Source: Spirochaetaceae bacterium
GTDB lineage: Bacteria > Spirochaetota > Spirochaetia > Treponematales > Breznakiellaceae
Length of the DNA: 24,067 bases
Reading direction: 5' to 3'
Assembly: GCA_031257075.1 (NCBI GenBank)
Contig: JAIRPM010000099.1
Span: 1-24,067, forward strand
Shown here: one piece after another, positions 7,903 through 14,739 of the stretch
Layout of the letters: the number at the start of each line of letters is the position of its first letter
Numbering within the stretch: position 1 is the first letter of the stretch
Notes under the pieces: generated by a model
Databases searched by the model: none
The model's input: the letters and a program-made list of their open reading frames with translations, nothing else
Told to the model about the DNA's origin: nothing
Program-made: the position numbers and the translations under genes

Positions 7903-7930
7903 TTCACCTGCTTTTTCGCGCTTTGCAGCA

Positions 7931-8038
7931 CCTGTCCGCAAAGTTGGCTGCTTTGAGGACAGGATGCGGGCGTTCAGTCCGCAAAGCCCGAAACCGGCAT
8001 GGGTATGTTCATTACCCTATGGCTGTAGAGCCGGTTTC
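7931..8038 (-). other. Structured 3' region of glnK with two further hairpins
   Basis: Two stems precede the terminator. CCTGTCCGCAAAG (7931-7943) pairs with CTTTGAGGACAGG (7951-7963) with one mismatch. GAAACCGGC (7990-7998) pairs perfectly with GCCGGTTTC (8030-8038) around an inner GGGTA/TACCC pair at 8001-8005 and 8013-8017. The upper stem includes the glnK stop codon (8012-8014). The trailer is about 165 nt, long for a simple operon end. It may protect the mRNA or release a 3'-end small RNA; nothing in the sequence decides between these. Confidence 0.5.
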
Positions 8039-8353
8039 ACCGGTGCGGATACGGATGCATTCTTCGATGGGCATAATAAAGATTTTGCCATCGCCGATTT
8101 CACCGGAACGCGCGCCTTTAATAATTGCGTCTATGGTGGGTTTAACAAAATTGTCATTTACCGCGATTTCGAGGCGTACTTTTTTCAGAAGATTTACTTC
8201 TACTTCGACACCGCGGTAATGCTCGGTATAGCCTTTCTGCTGGCCGCACCCCAGCGCGTTGGTAATGGAAAGTTTGTAAACTTCCGCTTTGTATAATTCT
8301 TGTTTTACCTCATTCAAAGCATGAGGCTGTATATATGCTACAATAAGTTTCAT
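8012..8353 (-). CDS. glnK: PII nitrogen-regulatory protein (GlnK/GlnB type) lacking Tyr51
   Basis: The 113-residue protein is a PII signal protein, a trimeric sensor of ATP/ADP and 2-oxoglutarate that gates AmtB and other targets. It starts MKLIVAYIQP, has the T-loop GQQKGYTEHYRGVEVEV at 37-53, and the B-loop IIKGARSGEIGDGKIFIMPIEECIRIRTGE at about 78-107. Residue 51, the tyrosine uridylylated in enterobacteria, is valine; Tyr46 is kept. Control by GlnD-type uridylylation at residue 51 is therefore not possible. AGGAG lies six bases before the ATG and overlaps the amtB stop, so the genes are coupled. Position directly after amtB supports the name glnK over glnB. Confidence 0.94.
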   Translation of the reverse strand: MKLIVAYIQPHALNEVKQELYKAEVYKLSITNALGCGQQKGYTEHYRGVEVEVNLLKKVRLEIAVNDNFVKPTIDAIIKGARSGEIGDGKIFIMPIEECIRIRTGETGSTAIG

Positions 8354-8362
8354 TGCACACTC

Positions 8363-9679
8363 CTACATATTTGAGAAAATCTGAAAGCCCGTGTAGGCTT
8401 CGGCTTTGTGTTCGCTGATGTCAAGGCCCATCAATTCCTCTTTCTGTGTAACGCGCAGGCCCGTTATTGCCTTTATCACGATAAAGAGTACAAGCGCGGT
8501 AAACGCCGCCCAGGTGCCAACCGAAACCACGCCAATCGCCTGTATGCCCAATTGCCTGAGACCGCCGCCATGCAGCAGCCCGACCGCAGTCCCTTTGACA
8601 TTGCCCCAGATACCAACAGACAGCGTTCCCCAAATGCCGCAGACCAAATGCACCGACGATGCGCCGACCGGGTCGTCAATGTGAAGCACCTTGTCAATGA
8701 ATTCGACCGCAAACACAACGAGTATGCCGCCGACAAGCCCAATAACAAGAGCGCCGGCCGGTGATACTACGGCGCATGGCGCGGTAATAGAAACGAGCCC
8801 GGCAAGCGCGCCGTTCATCGACATTGAAGCATCCGGTTTTTTGAACATTATCCACGAAGTAAAGAGCGCCGCTATTGCGCCGGCAGAAGCGCCGAGCGTT
8901 GTTGTTGTGCAGACGCGGGCTATCGTGGTATCAGAACCGGAAAGTGTGGACGCGCCGTTGAAACCGTACCAGCCAAACCAGAGCAGGAACACACCAAGCA
9001 TAGCGAGTGGTATGTTATGGCCGGGTATTGCTTTTGGCGAAAGTTGGCCTTTCGGGCCTTTCGTGTACTTGCCGATACGCGGGCCAAGTACTGCCGCGCC
9101 CATCAATGCCGACCAGCCGCCTACCGAGTGTACTACGGTGGAACCGGCAAAATCATGGAAACCCAAGTCAGAAAGCCAGCCGCCGCCCCAAATCCAATGG
9201 CCGGACACGGGGTAAATGATAGCCGAAATAAAGCATGTGTAAATCAAATAGGATTTGAATTGAGTCCGTTCCGAAACTGCGCCGGAAACGATAGTCGATG
9301 CTGTCGCCGCAAATACTACTTGAAAAAACCAATCGCGGTAAAATGTAGGTGAATCCATTGCAGTTTGAAAAAACTGGTCTGTACCCACAAGCCCGCCTAG
9401 CGCGTCCTTGCCATACATCAGCCCCCATCCGAAAGCCCAGTACACCACTGCCCCGATACAGAAATCCATCAAATTTTTCATTACAATGTTGACAGAGTTT
9501 TTTGCGCGGGTAAGTCCGGTTTCTACCAGCGCGAAACCTGCCTGCATAACAAATACAAGACTTGCTCCCAAAAAGAGCCAAATCATGTCGAGCGCCTCAC
9601 TCCAGCCCCATTCCTGCGCGCAAGCGGAAGCTGCCGCCAAAAGGCCAAAAGCCGCCGCAATAAATAATCGTTTACGCAA
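8363..9679 (-). CDS. amtB: Ammonium transporter AmtB with signal peptide (TTG start)
   Basis: The 438-residue protein is an Amt-family channel that carries ammonium across the inner membrane. I start it at the TTG at 9679 because AGGAGG (9691-9686) lies six bases upstream. This start also gives a proper signal peptide ending ASACA before QEWGWSEALD, as in other bacterial AmtB proteins. The in-frame ATG at 9784 would add 35 residues of promoter DNA. Conserved features: VMQAGFALVETGLTRAKN, FQVVFAATASTIVSGAVSER, the first pore histidine in FAGSTVVHSVGG (His184) and the second in DPVGASSVHLVCGIWG (His344). About 11 membrane helices follow the signal peptide. It is followed 9 bp later by glnK and preceded by a sigma-54-type promoter. 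Confidence 0.95.
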   Translation of the reverse strand: MRKRLFIAAAFGLLAAASACAQEWGWSEALDMIWLFLGASLVFVMQAGFALVETGLTRAKNSVNIVMKNLMDFCIGAVVYWAFGWGLMYGKDALGGLVGTDQFFQTAMDSPTFYRDWFFQVVFAATASTIVSGAVSERTQFKSYLIYTCFISAIIYPVSGHWIWGGGWLSDLGFHDFAGSTVVHSVGGWSALMGAAVLGPRIGKYTKGPKGQLSPKAIPGHNIPLAMLGVFLLWFGWYGFNGASTLSGSDTTIARVCTTTTLGASAGAIAALFTSWIMFKKPDASMSMNGALAGLVSITAPCAVVSPAGALVIGLVGGILVVFAVEFIDKVLHIDDPVGASSVHLVCGIWGTLSVGIWGNVKGTAVGLLHGGGLRQLGIQAIGVVSVGTWAAFTALVLFIVIKAITGLRVTQKEELMGLDISEHKAEAYTGFQIFSNM

Positions 9680-9714
9680 AGTAAACCTCCTATGTTTTTC
9701 TACAATACTGTGTA

Positions 9715-9729
9715 GCAAAAAATATGCCA
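9715..9729 (-). promoter_or_regulatory. Sigma-54 promoter of amtB-glnK
   Basis: The minus strand reads TGGCATATTTTTTGC, which has GG and GC exactly ten bases apart and matches TGGCAC-N5-TTGC except at one base. The predicted start is near 9703, 24 bases before the TTG, with AGGAGG inside that leader. Nitrogen-controlled amtB-glnK units in many bacteria use sigma-54, so motif and context agree. Confidence 0.85.
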
Positions 9730-9759
9730 AAAACACTGCTGTTTTGGGTCGAATTTGTA

Positions 9760-9822
9760 TACATTTCTGTAGGAATATGTGCAAAAATGTTATTTGTTAG
9801 AAAATAAACTACATTTTTGTAG
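9760..9822 (-). promoter_or_regulatory. Paired palindromes upstream of amtB, candidate enhancer sites
   Basis: TACA-N4-TGTA occurs at 9760-9771 and, extended to CTACA-N4-TGTAG, at 9809-9822. The centres are exactly 50 bp apart, close to five helical turns, and lie near -62 and -112 from the predicted start. This fits the placement of binding sites for a sigma-54 activator of the NtrC class. A third CTACA/TGTAG pair with a 6-base spacer (9700-9715) overlaps the -12 element and start site. Confidence 0.55.
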
Positions 9823-9850
9823 AAAATAAAAGAGAATGGTAGATAGAGAA

Positions 9851-10477
9851 TTACGATTTCGATTTTGCTGGCGGTAAAACAGCGTTTAATAATGAAGCAA
9901 TGGAAACGGCCAGCGAAGGAGCGCCTAATACTGCTCCAAGAATGAGCGAGCGGTAAAAAAAAGCCTGCCACGAAGCGGCATTCAAAACAAGCAAAGCCGC
10001 AAACAAGAGAGAAGAGACAACTTTTATCCGCAGCGTTGTTTGAAAAACCCGGCGGCGCAGCAAGTTTGCGGCAAGCGCCGCGCTTGTCCACAATAGAGGG
10101 GGCAGTACAAGATAGAGGGGATGCATTTTTGTGCTCCATACCATACCGTAGGCAATACCGGCTGGAATAAAAACGGCCAGTAAAAACCCTGTCCAATCTT
10201 CAAAAGGGACGCGGGATTTGAACAGTGCGGGCAAAAAAACGCATGCCAGCAGCGCGAGAAGAGGACAAAGCGAGGTATATTCAAAGAAAGCGCCTATTAG
10301 GCGGTCAATAGCCTGCCCTTGCGCCGGGAAAGCCGGTTTGAACAACAAACGGGGCAGCGCAATACATATTCCTACAAGGTAGGGCCATATCCCTGCCGTG
10401 CGGTATACGTTCTTTGCTGTTATAGAATGCCAAAAAAAATAAAAAAGAGGAGCCCACAAGATGCTGAACAAAACCAT
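9851..10477 (-). CDS. Polytopic membrane protein of unknown function
   Basis: This 208-residue protein is almost entirely hydrophobic, with about six or seven membrane segments near residues 2-18, 28-45, 66-86, 96-112, 118-139, 150-168 and 176-200. Short charged links include FKSRVPFEDW (86-95) and RRRVFQTTLRIK (141-152). It ends KSKS. I do not recognise a family motif. The start ATG at 10477 has no clear Shine-Dalgarno, so the true N-terminus may be different. It lies 94 bp downstream of the hicB-like gene on the same strand and upstream of the amtB promoter region. There is no contextual clue to a substrate. Confidence 0.6.
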   Translation of the reverse strand: MVLFSILWAPLFYFFWHSITAKNVYRTAGIWPYLVGICIALPRLLFKPAFPAQGQAIDRLIGAFFEYTSLCPLLALLACVFLPALFKSRVPFEDWTGFLLAVFIPAGIAYGMVWSTKMHPLYLVLPPLLWTSAALAANLLRRRVFQTTLRIKVVSSLLFAALLVLNAASWQAFFYRSLILGAVLGAPSLAVSIASLLNAVLPPAKSKS

Positions 10478-10571
10478 AGGTTATTTTAACACAGAAAAGA
10501 GCATTTCAAAAAGAAGGATTAGGCAGACTGACAAAGAAGCGCCGATTAAATCCAAGGTAATCAGCGTTGCT

Positions 10572-10967
10572 CTAACAGGCATACAGTTTTTTGAGCAGGG
10601 CATCTTTCAAGACAGTGGAAAAATTTATGTTTTTCTGTTCTGCGGCGCTGTTTAGCCATGAAGGTATTGATACGGTCTTTTTTACAGGTTTTTCATCGAA
10701 CAGGGTTTTGAACAGGTCAAGGTCAATATAGACAAGCGAAACAAAACCTTCAGGCTTTTCAGGGACAACGCTGTTAGGCGGGCTGGGTTGGGGCAGCGGC
10801 TTACCGTCTTCTGTGCAGCCTATGATACAGCCGGCCGCCGCTTCCTGCGCCATGTACACCGCTTCGGTTAAATTTCTTCCGCAAGTGGTAAGCGGGAAGT
10901 CTGGAAACACAACGGAAAAACATCCGTCATTTTCAGGATAAAAACAGGCTGGGTAGACATATTTCAT
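10572..10967 (-). CDS. HicB-family antitoxin-like protein without a HicA partner
   Basis: The 131-residue protein begins with the HicB partial RNase-H fold: YPACFYPENDGCFSVVFPDFPLTTCGRNLTEAVYMAQEAAAGCI, about residues 4-48. It ends with a ribbon-helix-helix-like segment, VSIPSWLNSAAEQKNINFSTVLKDALLKKL, about 99-128. In hicAB systems HicB neutralises the small RNase HicA and represses the operon. No 50-70 codon hicA-like frame is present on either side: the 92 bp upstream hold only hairpins, and a membrane protein gene follows. GGAG lies five bases before the ATG, so the start is good. It may be a solitary regulator or the remnant of a pair. Confidence 0.8.
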   Translation of the reverse strand: MKYVYPACFYPENDGCFSVVFPDFPLTTCGRNLTEAVYMAQEAAAGCIIGCTEDGKPLPQPSPPNSVVPEKPEGFVSLVYIDLDLFKTLFDEKPVKKTVSIPSWLNSAAEQKNINFSTVLKDALLKKLYAC

Positions 10968-10986
10968 TGTTGCTCCAAAAAATTAT

Positions 10987-11052
10987 GCTAACCCGGCTTG
11001 TTTCAAAATTGGGTTAGCAAAGCACTGATTTATTCTTGGTTGAATAAATCAG
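10987..11052. repeat. Two adjacent inverted repeats upstream of hicB
   Basis: GCTAACCC (10987-10994) and GGGTTAGC (11011-11018) form an 8-bp inverted repeat with a 16-base loop. Immediately beside it, CTGATTTATTC (11025-11035) and GAATAAATCAG (11042-11052) form a perfect 11-bp stem with loop TTGGTT. They fill the gap between the stop of the small lipoprotein gene and hicB. They may be operators for the HicB ribbon-helix-helix domain, a terminator, or copies of a dispersed repeat, since the second stem carries AAGCACTGAT at 11020-11029. Confidence 0.6.
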
Positions 11053-11059
11053 CGTTACT

Positions 11060-11386
11060 CTAAAAATACCGTGTTCTGAAGGTTGCGCGCCCCTCTGCAT
11101 AATGAGCGCTTACGGTAACTGTTTCATGCACAATAAAAGAAGGCATTACTTTTATATGAAAACTATTTTTACCATATTCTTCTTCAAACACATAATCAGG
11201 TACACTGTAACATTCGAGTGCGCCATCTATATTTATATCCCAAATGGAAATTTCGCCTTCAAACAGAATATGGGGGCTGCTTTTTCCGGTTTGTTCGGCG
11301 GCTATAATTTTTCTTCCGTAGATAATTGAATCATCGCAGGAAAAAACACTTAGTACGGCAATAATAATAAATATTGTTTTTCTCAT
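11060..11386 (-). CDS. Small lipoprotein of unknown function
   Basis: The 108-residue protein has a typical lipoprotein signal, MRKTIFIIIAVLSVFSC, with lipidated Cys17 followed by DD. The remaining roughly 90 residues alternate hydrophobic and polar residues and probably form a small beta-sandwich. I do not recognise the family. It starts 13 bp after the stop of the 335-residue beta-barrel gene upstream, with AAGGA at a somewhat long spacing from the ATG. The two are likely co-transcribed, and a role at the outer membrane beside that protein is a reasonable guess. Confidence 0.7.
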   Translation of the reverse strand: MRKTIFIIIAVLSVFSCDDSIIYGRKIIAAEQTGKSSPHILFEGEISIWDINIDGALECYSVPDYVFEEEYGKNSFHIKVMPSFIVHETVTVSAHYAEGRATFRTRYF

Positions 11387-11399
11387 ATTCTGTTAATCC

Positions 11400-12407
11400 T
11401 TATAATAAATTTCCTGCCTTTACTTTTACTCCAAAAGAGGCCGAAAACGCGCCCCGTTCTATTTTTGCGCTGTAGCCTTCGTCAACGGCAAGAGCGCCGT
11501 TTCCTATTCCTATTGTGCCGGAAGAGGTTTTCCCTTTCGCGCTTGTGAATGTTTCGTATTCCAGCGCCGCTGCAAACGCTATTTCTTTAACAAGGTAAAA
11601 GGCCGCGTAAACACCCGCTTTTCCACCGAGGCCGCCTGTTATCGTATCATAAAACCGCACAGGCGGGGAGCGTACAAAGTGGTTGTCCATGCTTTCTGCT
11701 GAAATATACGGATAAAAACTGCCATAAAGGGCAAAATCAAAACGTTGGTTGTATATGTATCCGGCGCACAATGACAGCGCCGGATACCACAGCGACTGTT
11801 CGTAGTTGATAACCGTTCCGTAAATATTTTCTTTTGGTTCGCTGCCTGTCCACATGCCGCCGCCGATGGGGTATTGCAAAAAGCCGTCTGACGCACTCCA
11901 TTTACGGTTTTCGTAACAAAAACCGGCGGCAGGAAATATATAGAATGTATTTATTTTGAATACATAGCCCAATTCCGCATAGCAGGTAAAATCTTTGTCA
12001 AGGCACATGTTGTGGCGTGAGTAATGCGATACGGCATTCGAACCGGCAATAAGAAAATCGCGGTCTTCCATAATGCCGCTTTTGACGGGGATAGACAGGG
12101 ACAAACCAAACCGCGCTGTAATGTTGAAAGCAGATAGTGCCGCGGAAAACGCGGCAAAAGGGACGGCGTTGTCTATCCAATCGAGACGGCTTATTTGTTT
12201 AGCGCCTTCGTAAACACATTCCTGCGTTTGCGCGGATTTTATGCCCAGGGCGGTTTGAAACATCCAATTGAAGACAGGAGCCGGTTTTGCGGGGCGTTGT
12301 TCCGTTTCCCCGGCATCTGCGGCCGGCGGCGTTTGTGCCGGAGAGGAATCATCCGCGAATACGGCGGAAAGGGGCAGTAGAAAAAATATAAACAAAACAT
12401 ATTTCAT
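11400..12407 (-). CDS. Outer-membrane beta-barrel protein with Pro-rich N-terminal linker
   Basis: I choose the ATG at 12407, which gives a clean signal peptide (MKYVLFIFFLLPLSAVFA, cut before DD). The 335-residue product then has a 30-residue Pro/Ala/Glu-rich linker. The rest has alternating aromatic and polar residues, as in barrel strands, such as FNITARFGLSLSIPV, TFYIFPAAGFCYENRKW and GGLGGKAGVYAAFYLVKEIAFAAALEYETF. It ends GAFSASFGVKVKAGNLL. The frame extends upstream to 12458 without signal-like sequence. It resembles the varied small porin-like proteins of treponemes but fits no named family I can assign. No Shine-Dalgarno is obvious. The 108-residue lipoprotein gene follows at 13 bp. 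Confidence 0.7.
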   Translation of the reverse strand: MKYVLFIFFLLPLSAVFADDSSPAQTPPAADAGETEQRPAKPAPVFNWMFQTALGIKSAQTQECVYEGAKQISRLDWIDNAVPFAAFSAALSAFNITARFGLSLSIPVKSGIMEDRDFLIAGSNAVSHYSRHNMCLDKDFTCYAELGYVFKINTFYIFPAAGFCYENRKWSASDGFLQYPIGGGMWTGSEPKENIYGTVINYEQSLWYPALSLCAGYIYNQRFDFALYGSFYPYISAESMDNHFVRSPPVRFYDTITGGLGGKAGVYAAFYLVKEIAFAAALEYETFTSAKGKTSSGTIGIGNGALAVDEGYSAKIERGAFSASFGVKVKAGNLL

Positions 12408-12439
12408 TTGCAGCACCGTATTTTCATACCTATTTTGTA

Positions 12440-12592
12440 CTATCTTACGTGGAAACATAAACTTATTCTATGAAACACCGCGCCGTGGAATGATTCCCAG
12501 GCTGCCTTGCGCATAAATGGAAGGGTATAGGCATATTCAATACCTATGCGTTGTATCATCGAGCGCGAAAAAAGATGTGCAGATAAAAGCAT
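12440..12592 (-). pseudogene. Possible C-terminal remnant of an outer-membrane protein
   Basis: In the 224-bp gap between two beta-barrel genes, a 50-codon minus-strand frame runs from the ATG at 12592 to the TAG at 12440. Residues 17-50 read IEYAYTLPFMRKAAWE and then SFHGAVFHRISLCFHVR. This alternating aromatic pattern with a basic-hydrophobic ending looks like the last two strands of a barrel protein, but no body precedes it: a TAG lies in frame 15 codons before the ATG. It has no ribosome binding site. A remnant of a third barrel gene is the best reading, at low confidence. Confidence 0.3.
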
Positions 12593-12631
12593 CCACAGTC
12601 CATGCCTCTAAAACAGAATTGCAATTTCTCT

Positions 12632-13249
12632 TTAGATGTAAAAATCTATTTTTAGGCCGAGTTCAAAGGCTCTATTCAGGGCGCTTCCGAAATACAAATC
12701 CCATGAATTTTGTTTTCGAGGCAAATCGCCAAAGCAGTAAATAAGCGGCACCCCCGCGCCGACATAAAAAGTAGCGCCCCATCTTTCGCCGCGCAGCCGG
12801 AAGCCGGTGTTTGCGCCAATGGTTGCTCCAATCGTATGAAAAATCATACCTTCAGTTGTGTTTGTATTGCCAATGAAAGCGTATGATACGGTTAAGCCGT
12901 CTTGGTCGTTGTATTTCCAGCCCATAACACGGTAATCCAGCGTGGCAAACAGCCCATACAAAAAGCCGGAATGGTTGTCATTTGTATACTTGCGCTGATG
13001 GTACCGCAGCCCGTAACAATTTGGCTGTAAAACTATACCGATGCTTCGCTCCCTGCTGTCATCCAAAAGAAAATTCAAATCGGCGCTTATCCAGATATAA
13101 TCTCTAGGATTATCTGTTGGTGTATATTCCGAAGACAACACCGCGCCTAGCAGCGTTAGCGGGGAAACTGATACGCCAAAATCCATTGCCCGTGCCGCTT
13201 GTGCCGGGAAAATACCGCAGCATAAAAAAAGAAGAATTAGTTTTTTCAT
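12632..13249 (-). CDS. Small outer-membrane beta-barrel protein
   Basis: The 205-residue protein starts with a signal peptide (MKKLILLFLCCGIFPAQAARA), and the mature part begins near MDFGVSVSPLTLLGAVLSSEY. It is built of alternating strands with many Tyr, Phe and Gly residues, for example GFLYGLFATLDYRVMGW, FHTIGATIGANTGFRLRGERWGATFYVGAGVPLIY, and a C-terminal strand FELGLKIDFYI with an aromatic-hydrophobic end as in barrel proteins. About eight strands fit this length, similar to OmpW or OprF-N sized barrels, but I cannot name a family. It starts four bases after the stop of the related gene upstream, so the two form a pair. Confidence 0.72.
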   Translation of the reverse strand: MKKLILLFLCCGIFPAQAARAMDFGVSVSPLTLLGAVLSSEYTPTDNPRDYIWISADLNFLLDDSRERSIGIVLQPNCYGLRYHQRKYTNDNHSGFLYGLFATLDYRVMGWKYNDQDGLTVSYAFIGNTNTTEGMIFHTIGATIGANTGFRLRGERWGATFYVGAGVPLIYCFGDLPRKQNSWDLYFGSALNRAFELGLKIDFYI

Positions 13250-13253
13250 ACAA

Positions 13254-13775
13254 TTACCCTATATTTTTGCTAAACCCAAGCGCGACAAAAGGGCGCGCAT
13301 TAGGCTCTACATAGCCGGTAAAACCATACTCCGCATTTGCTCCTAGTTCGGCAAAAAAGTGTTCCGTAAACTGGATGTGTAATGCGGCGCAGATGCTTAT
13401 TCCCCAGCTGGTATCATGGGGAAACTTTATTTTGCGTTCCGCCGAATAATTGTAGTCCGGCGTAGACATATTGAACCCTATTCCGGTAAATATCTTAAAC
13501 ATTTCGCTGAGTTCAAATTGAAAGGCAGGCCCTATAGCGAGCATTACCGCACCGCTTGCAAAAAATTCAGACACATTCATATACGCGCCCAACGGAAACG
13601 AATTAACAAAAATACTGCCTTTCGCGTTTATGCCATAAGTACATTCCCGTGTACTTTCGCCGTTCGTAAAGCCGAAAAAATATGCCGGCCCCACGCTTAG
13701 ACGTGTTTCTGTTTCCGCCCAAAGAGCGGAGCATGAAAAAATACATACGATTAAAAACGACGCTTTCTTGCTCAT
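13254..13775 (-). CDS. Small outer-membrane beta-barrel protein
   Basis: The 173-residue protein has a signal peptide (MSKKASFLIVCIFSCSALWA, cut before ETETRLSVG) and about eight predicted barrel strands: LSVGPAYFFGF, CTYGINAKGSIFV, VMLAIGPAFQFEL, FKIFTGIGFNMS, WGISICAALHIQF, FFAELGANAEYGFTG, and the final RPFVALGFSKNIG. AAGGAG sits six bases before the ATG at 13775, the best ribosome binding site in this cluster. It precedes and is coupled to the 205-residue barrel gene. No function can be assigned from the sequence; size and layout match small porin-like proteins. Confidence 0.75.
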   Translation of the reverse strand: MSKKASFLIVCIFSCSALWAETETRLSVGPAYFFGFTNGESTRECTYGINAKGSIFVNSFPLGAYMNVSEFFASGAVMLAIGPAFQFELSEMFKIFTGIGFNMSTPDYNYSAERKIKFPHDTSWGISICAALHIQFTEHFFAELGANAEYGFTGYVEPNARPFVALGFSKNIG

Positions 13776-13845
13776 AATGTACTCCTTGTATTACACTCCA
13801 AAACATCATTAGAATTTCCGGCAAGGAAAAATTATTCTTCAATAG

Positions 13846-13887
13846 CCGGCTAAATCAGCCAGGAGTTATCCTGCTTAATTCAGCCGG
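13846..13887. repeat. Long imperfect hairpin between a decayed lipoprotein gene and a barrel gene
   Basis: The arms 13846-13864 (CCGGCTAAATCAGCCAGGA) and 13869-13887 pair at 15 of 19 positions around the loop GTTA. It lies in the 144-bp gap downstream of the interrupted lipoprotein gene. No U-run follows in the minus direction, so it is a poor intrinsic terminator. It may be a transcript-stabilising or repetitive palindromic element. Confidence 0.45.
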
Positions 13888-13919
13888 TTTGCTATCTATT
13901 GCGGCCCTCCCTTTAAGGA

Positions 13920-14378
13920 TCAATTTTTTTTGAATTTGCTGAATGGTATAGTTTCAGAAAGGCCTGTAATACTGTACTTTTCGGGCGCACTTCCTGTTGT
14001 GTACCACCATTTCTCCCAGCCGGGTTCTCCAAAAGAGAAATTTATCAGAATACAATATTTGCCTGTCTCATGCCAGTTTTGTAAGTCGCCTTGTTTTACA
14101 CAATTACCCGAAAACCGGCCATTGCTGACGATACCCTCTGCCATTGCTATATTAGCAATCATTTCATTTCCAGCACGTTCCTCTGGAAATATCCACAAAA
14201 GTATCTTTTTATTGTTCTTTTCAGCAGGTATACCGGTAATAATAATTTCCGTAGGGTCGGGCTGTCTTTCTGTTTACTCTTCTTTGAACAAATCACATCC
14301 TGCTATAATAAGCCCTAAAGACAGCGCTGTTGCTGCTGCCATTATCCGAATTGTTGTCTTTAATGTAATCTTTGTCAT
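13920..14378 (-). pseudogene. Lipoprotein gene interrupted by an in-frame TAA at codon 35
   Basis: From the ATG at 14378, eight bases after AGGAGG, the frame encodes a good lipoprotein signal (basic n-region, hydrophobic core, LIIAGC with Cys28) and then DLFKEE. Codon 35 is TAA (14276-14274). The same frame then continues without another stop for 117 codons, through TEIIITGIPAEKNNKKILLWIF and WHETGKYCILINFSFG, to the TGA at 13920. Positions 14378 and 14198, where the longest uninterrupted part begins, differ by exactly 180 bases, so the frame is unbroken apart from the stop. TAA is one base from CAA, GAA or AAA. The intact protein would have about 152 residues and resembles treponemal lipoproteins with an ITGIP-type beta domain. 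It may be a pseudogene, a read-through gene or a sequencing error. Confidence 0.75.
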
Positions 14379-14392
14379 TTTGTTTTCCTCCT

Positions 14393-14476
14393 CTATGACA
14401 ATTTGATTTTTCTATTACCGGCATAGAAAGCCAACCCGGCAATAACCGTCAAACAAAATAACTTTTGTTTTTTCAT
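14393..14476 (-). CDS. 27-residue membrane or signal-like peptide
   Basis: An ATG at 14476, with GGAG seven bases upstream, opens a 27-codon frame. The peptide starts MKKQK, has a hydrophobic core LFCLTVIAGLAFYAG, and ends NRKIKLS. The TAG stop (14395-14393) abuts the AGGAGG of the next gene, so the two would be coupled. It looks like a signal peptide or small single-pass membrane peptide with no mature domain. It is either a genuine small protein, a leader for the next gene, or the decayed 5' end of a lost secreted protein. Confidence 0.35.
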   Translation of the reverse strand: MKKQKLFCLTVIAGLAFYAGNRKIKLS

Positions 14477-14633
14477 AATTTTTCTCCGCCAACGTGAAAA
14501 ATTCGAAAGACACAGACGTGAGGGCAGAGCCGCTGATAGAGCCATTCTTTAATAGCAAACAAATGGCAAATCTTAAACAGTGCTTCCTTAAGTGGCGGCA
14601 ACCCTGAACCGGTTTGTGAGCCTTCTACAGAAA

Positions 14634-14700
14634 AGTATAGAAAGAGCCTTTTCAAAAAGTCAAGAAAAAAAGCATTTTTGAACTATTTTGAACTATTTTG
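14634..14700 (-). promoter_or_regulatory. Strong sigma-70-type promoter with phased A-tracts upstream
   Basis: On the minus strand TTGACT (14663-14658), 18 bases and TATACT (14639-14634) form a near-consensus promoter, with a start near 14627. Directly upstream, two tandem 10-bp units (TTTTGAACTA on the plus strand, 14676-14695) plus a partial third put A4 tracts at a 10-bp period on the minus strand. This is typical of curved DNA or an UP-type element. It would drive the 27-residue peptide and the interrupted lipoprotein gene through a leader of about 150 nt. Confidence 0.65.
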
Positions 14701-14739
14701 TTACTTGTGCGGACTTTTTTGGATTTTTTCAGTACAAGT

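Noticed and set aside
9680..9784. ATG-started 35-residue extension of AmtB
   Set aside because: The segment overlaps the sigma-54 promoter; AGGAGG points to the TTG at 9679, which gives a normal signal peptide.
14473..14655. 60-codon TTG-started minus-strand frame
   Set aside because: Its start lies in the -35/-10 spacer of a good promoter and no ribosome binding site precedes it.
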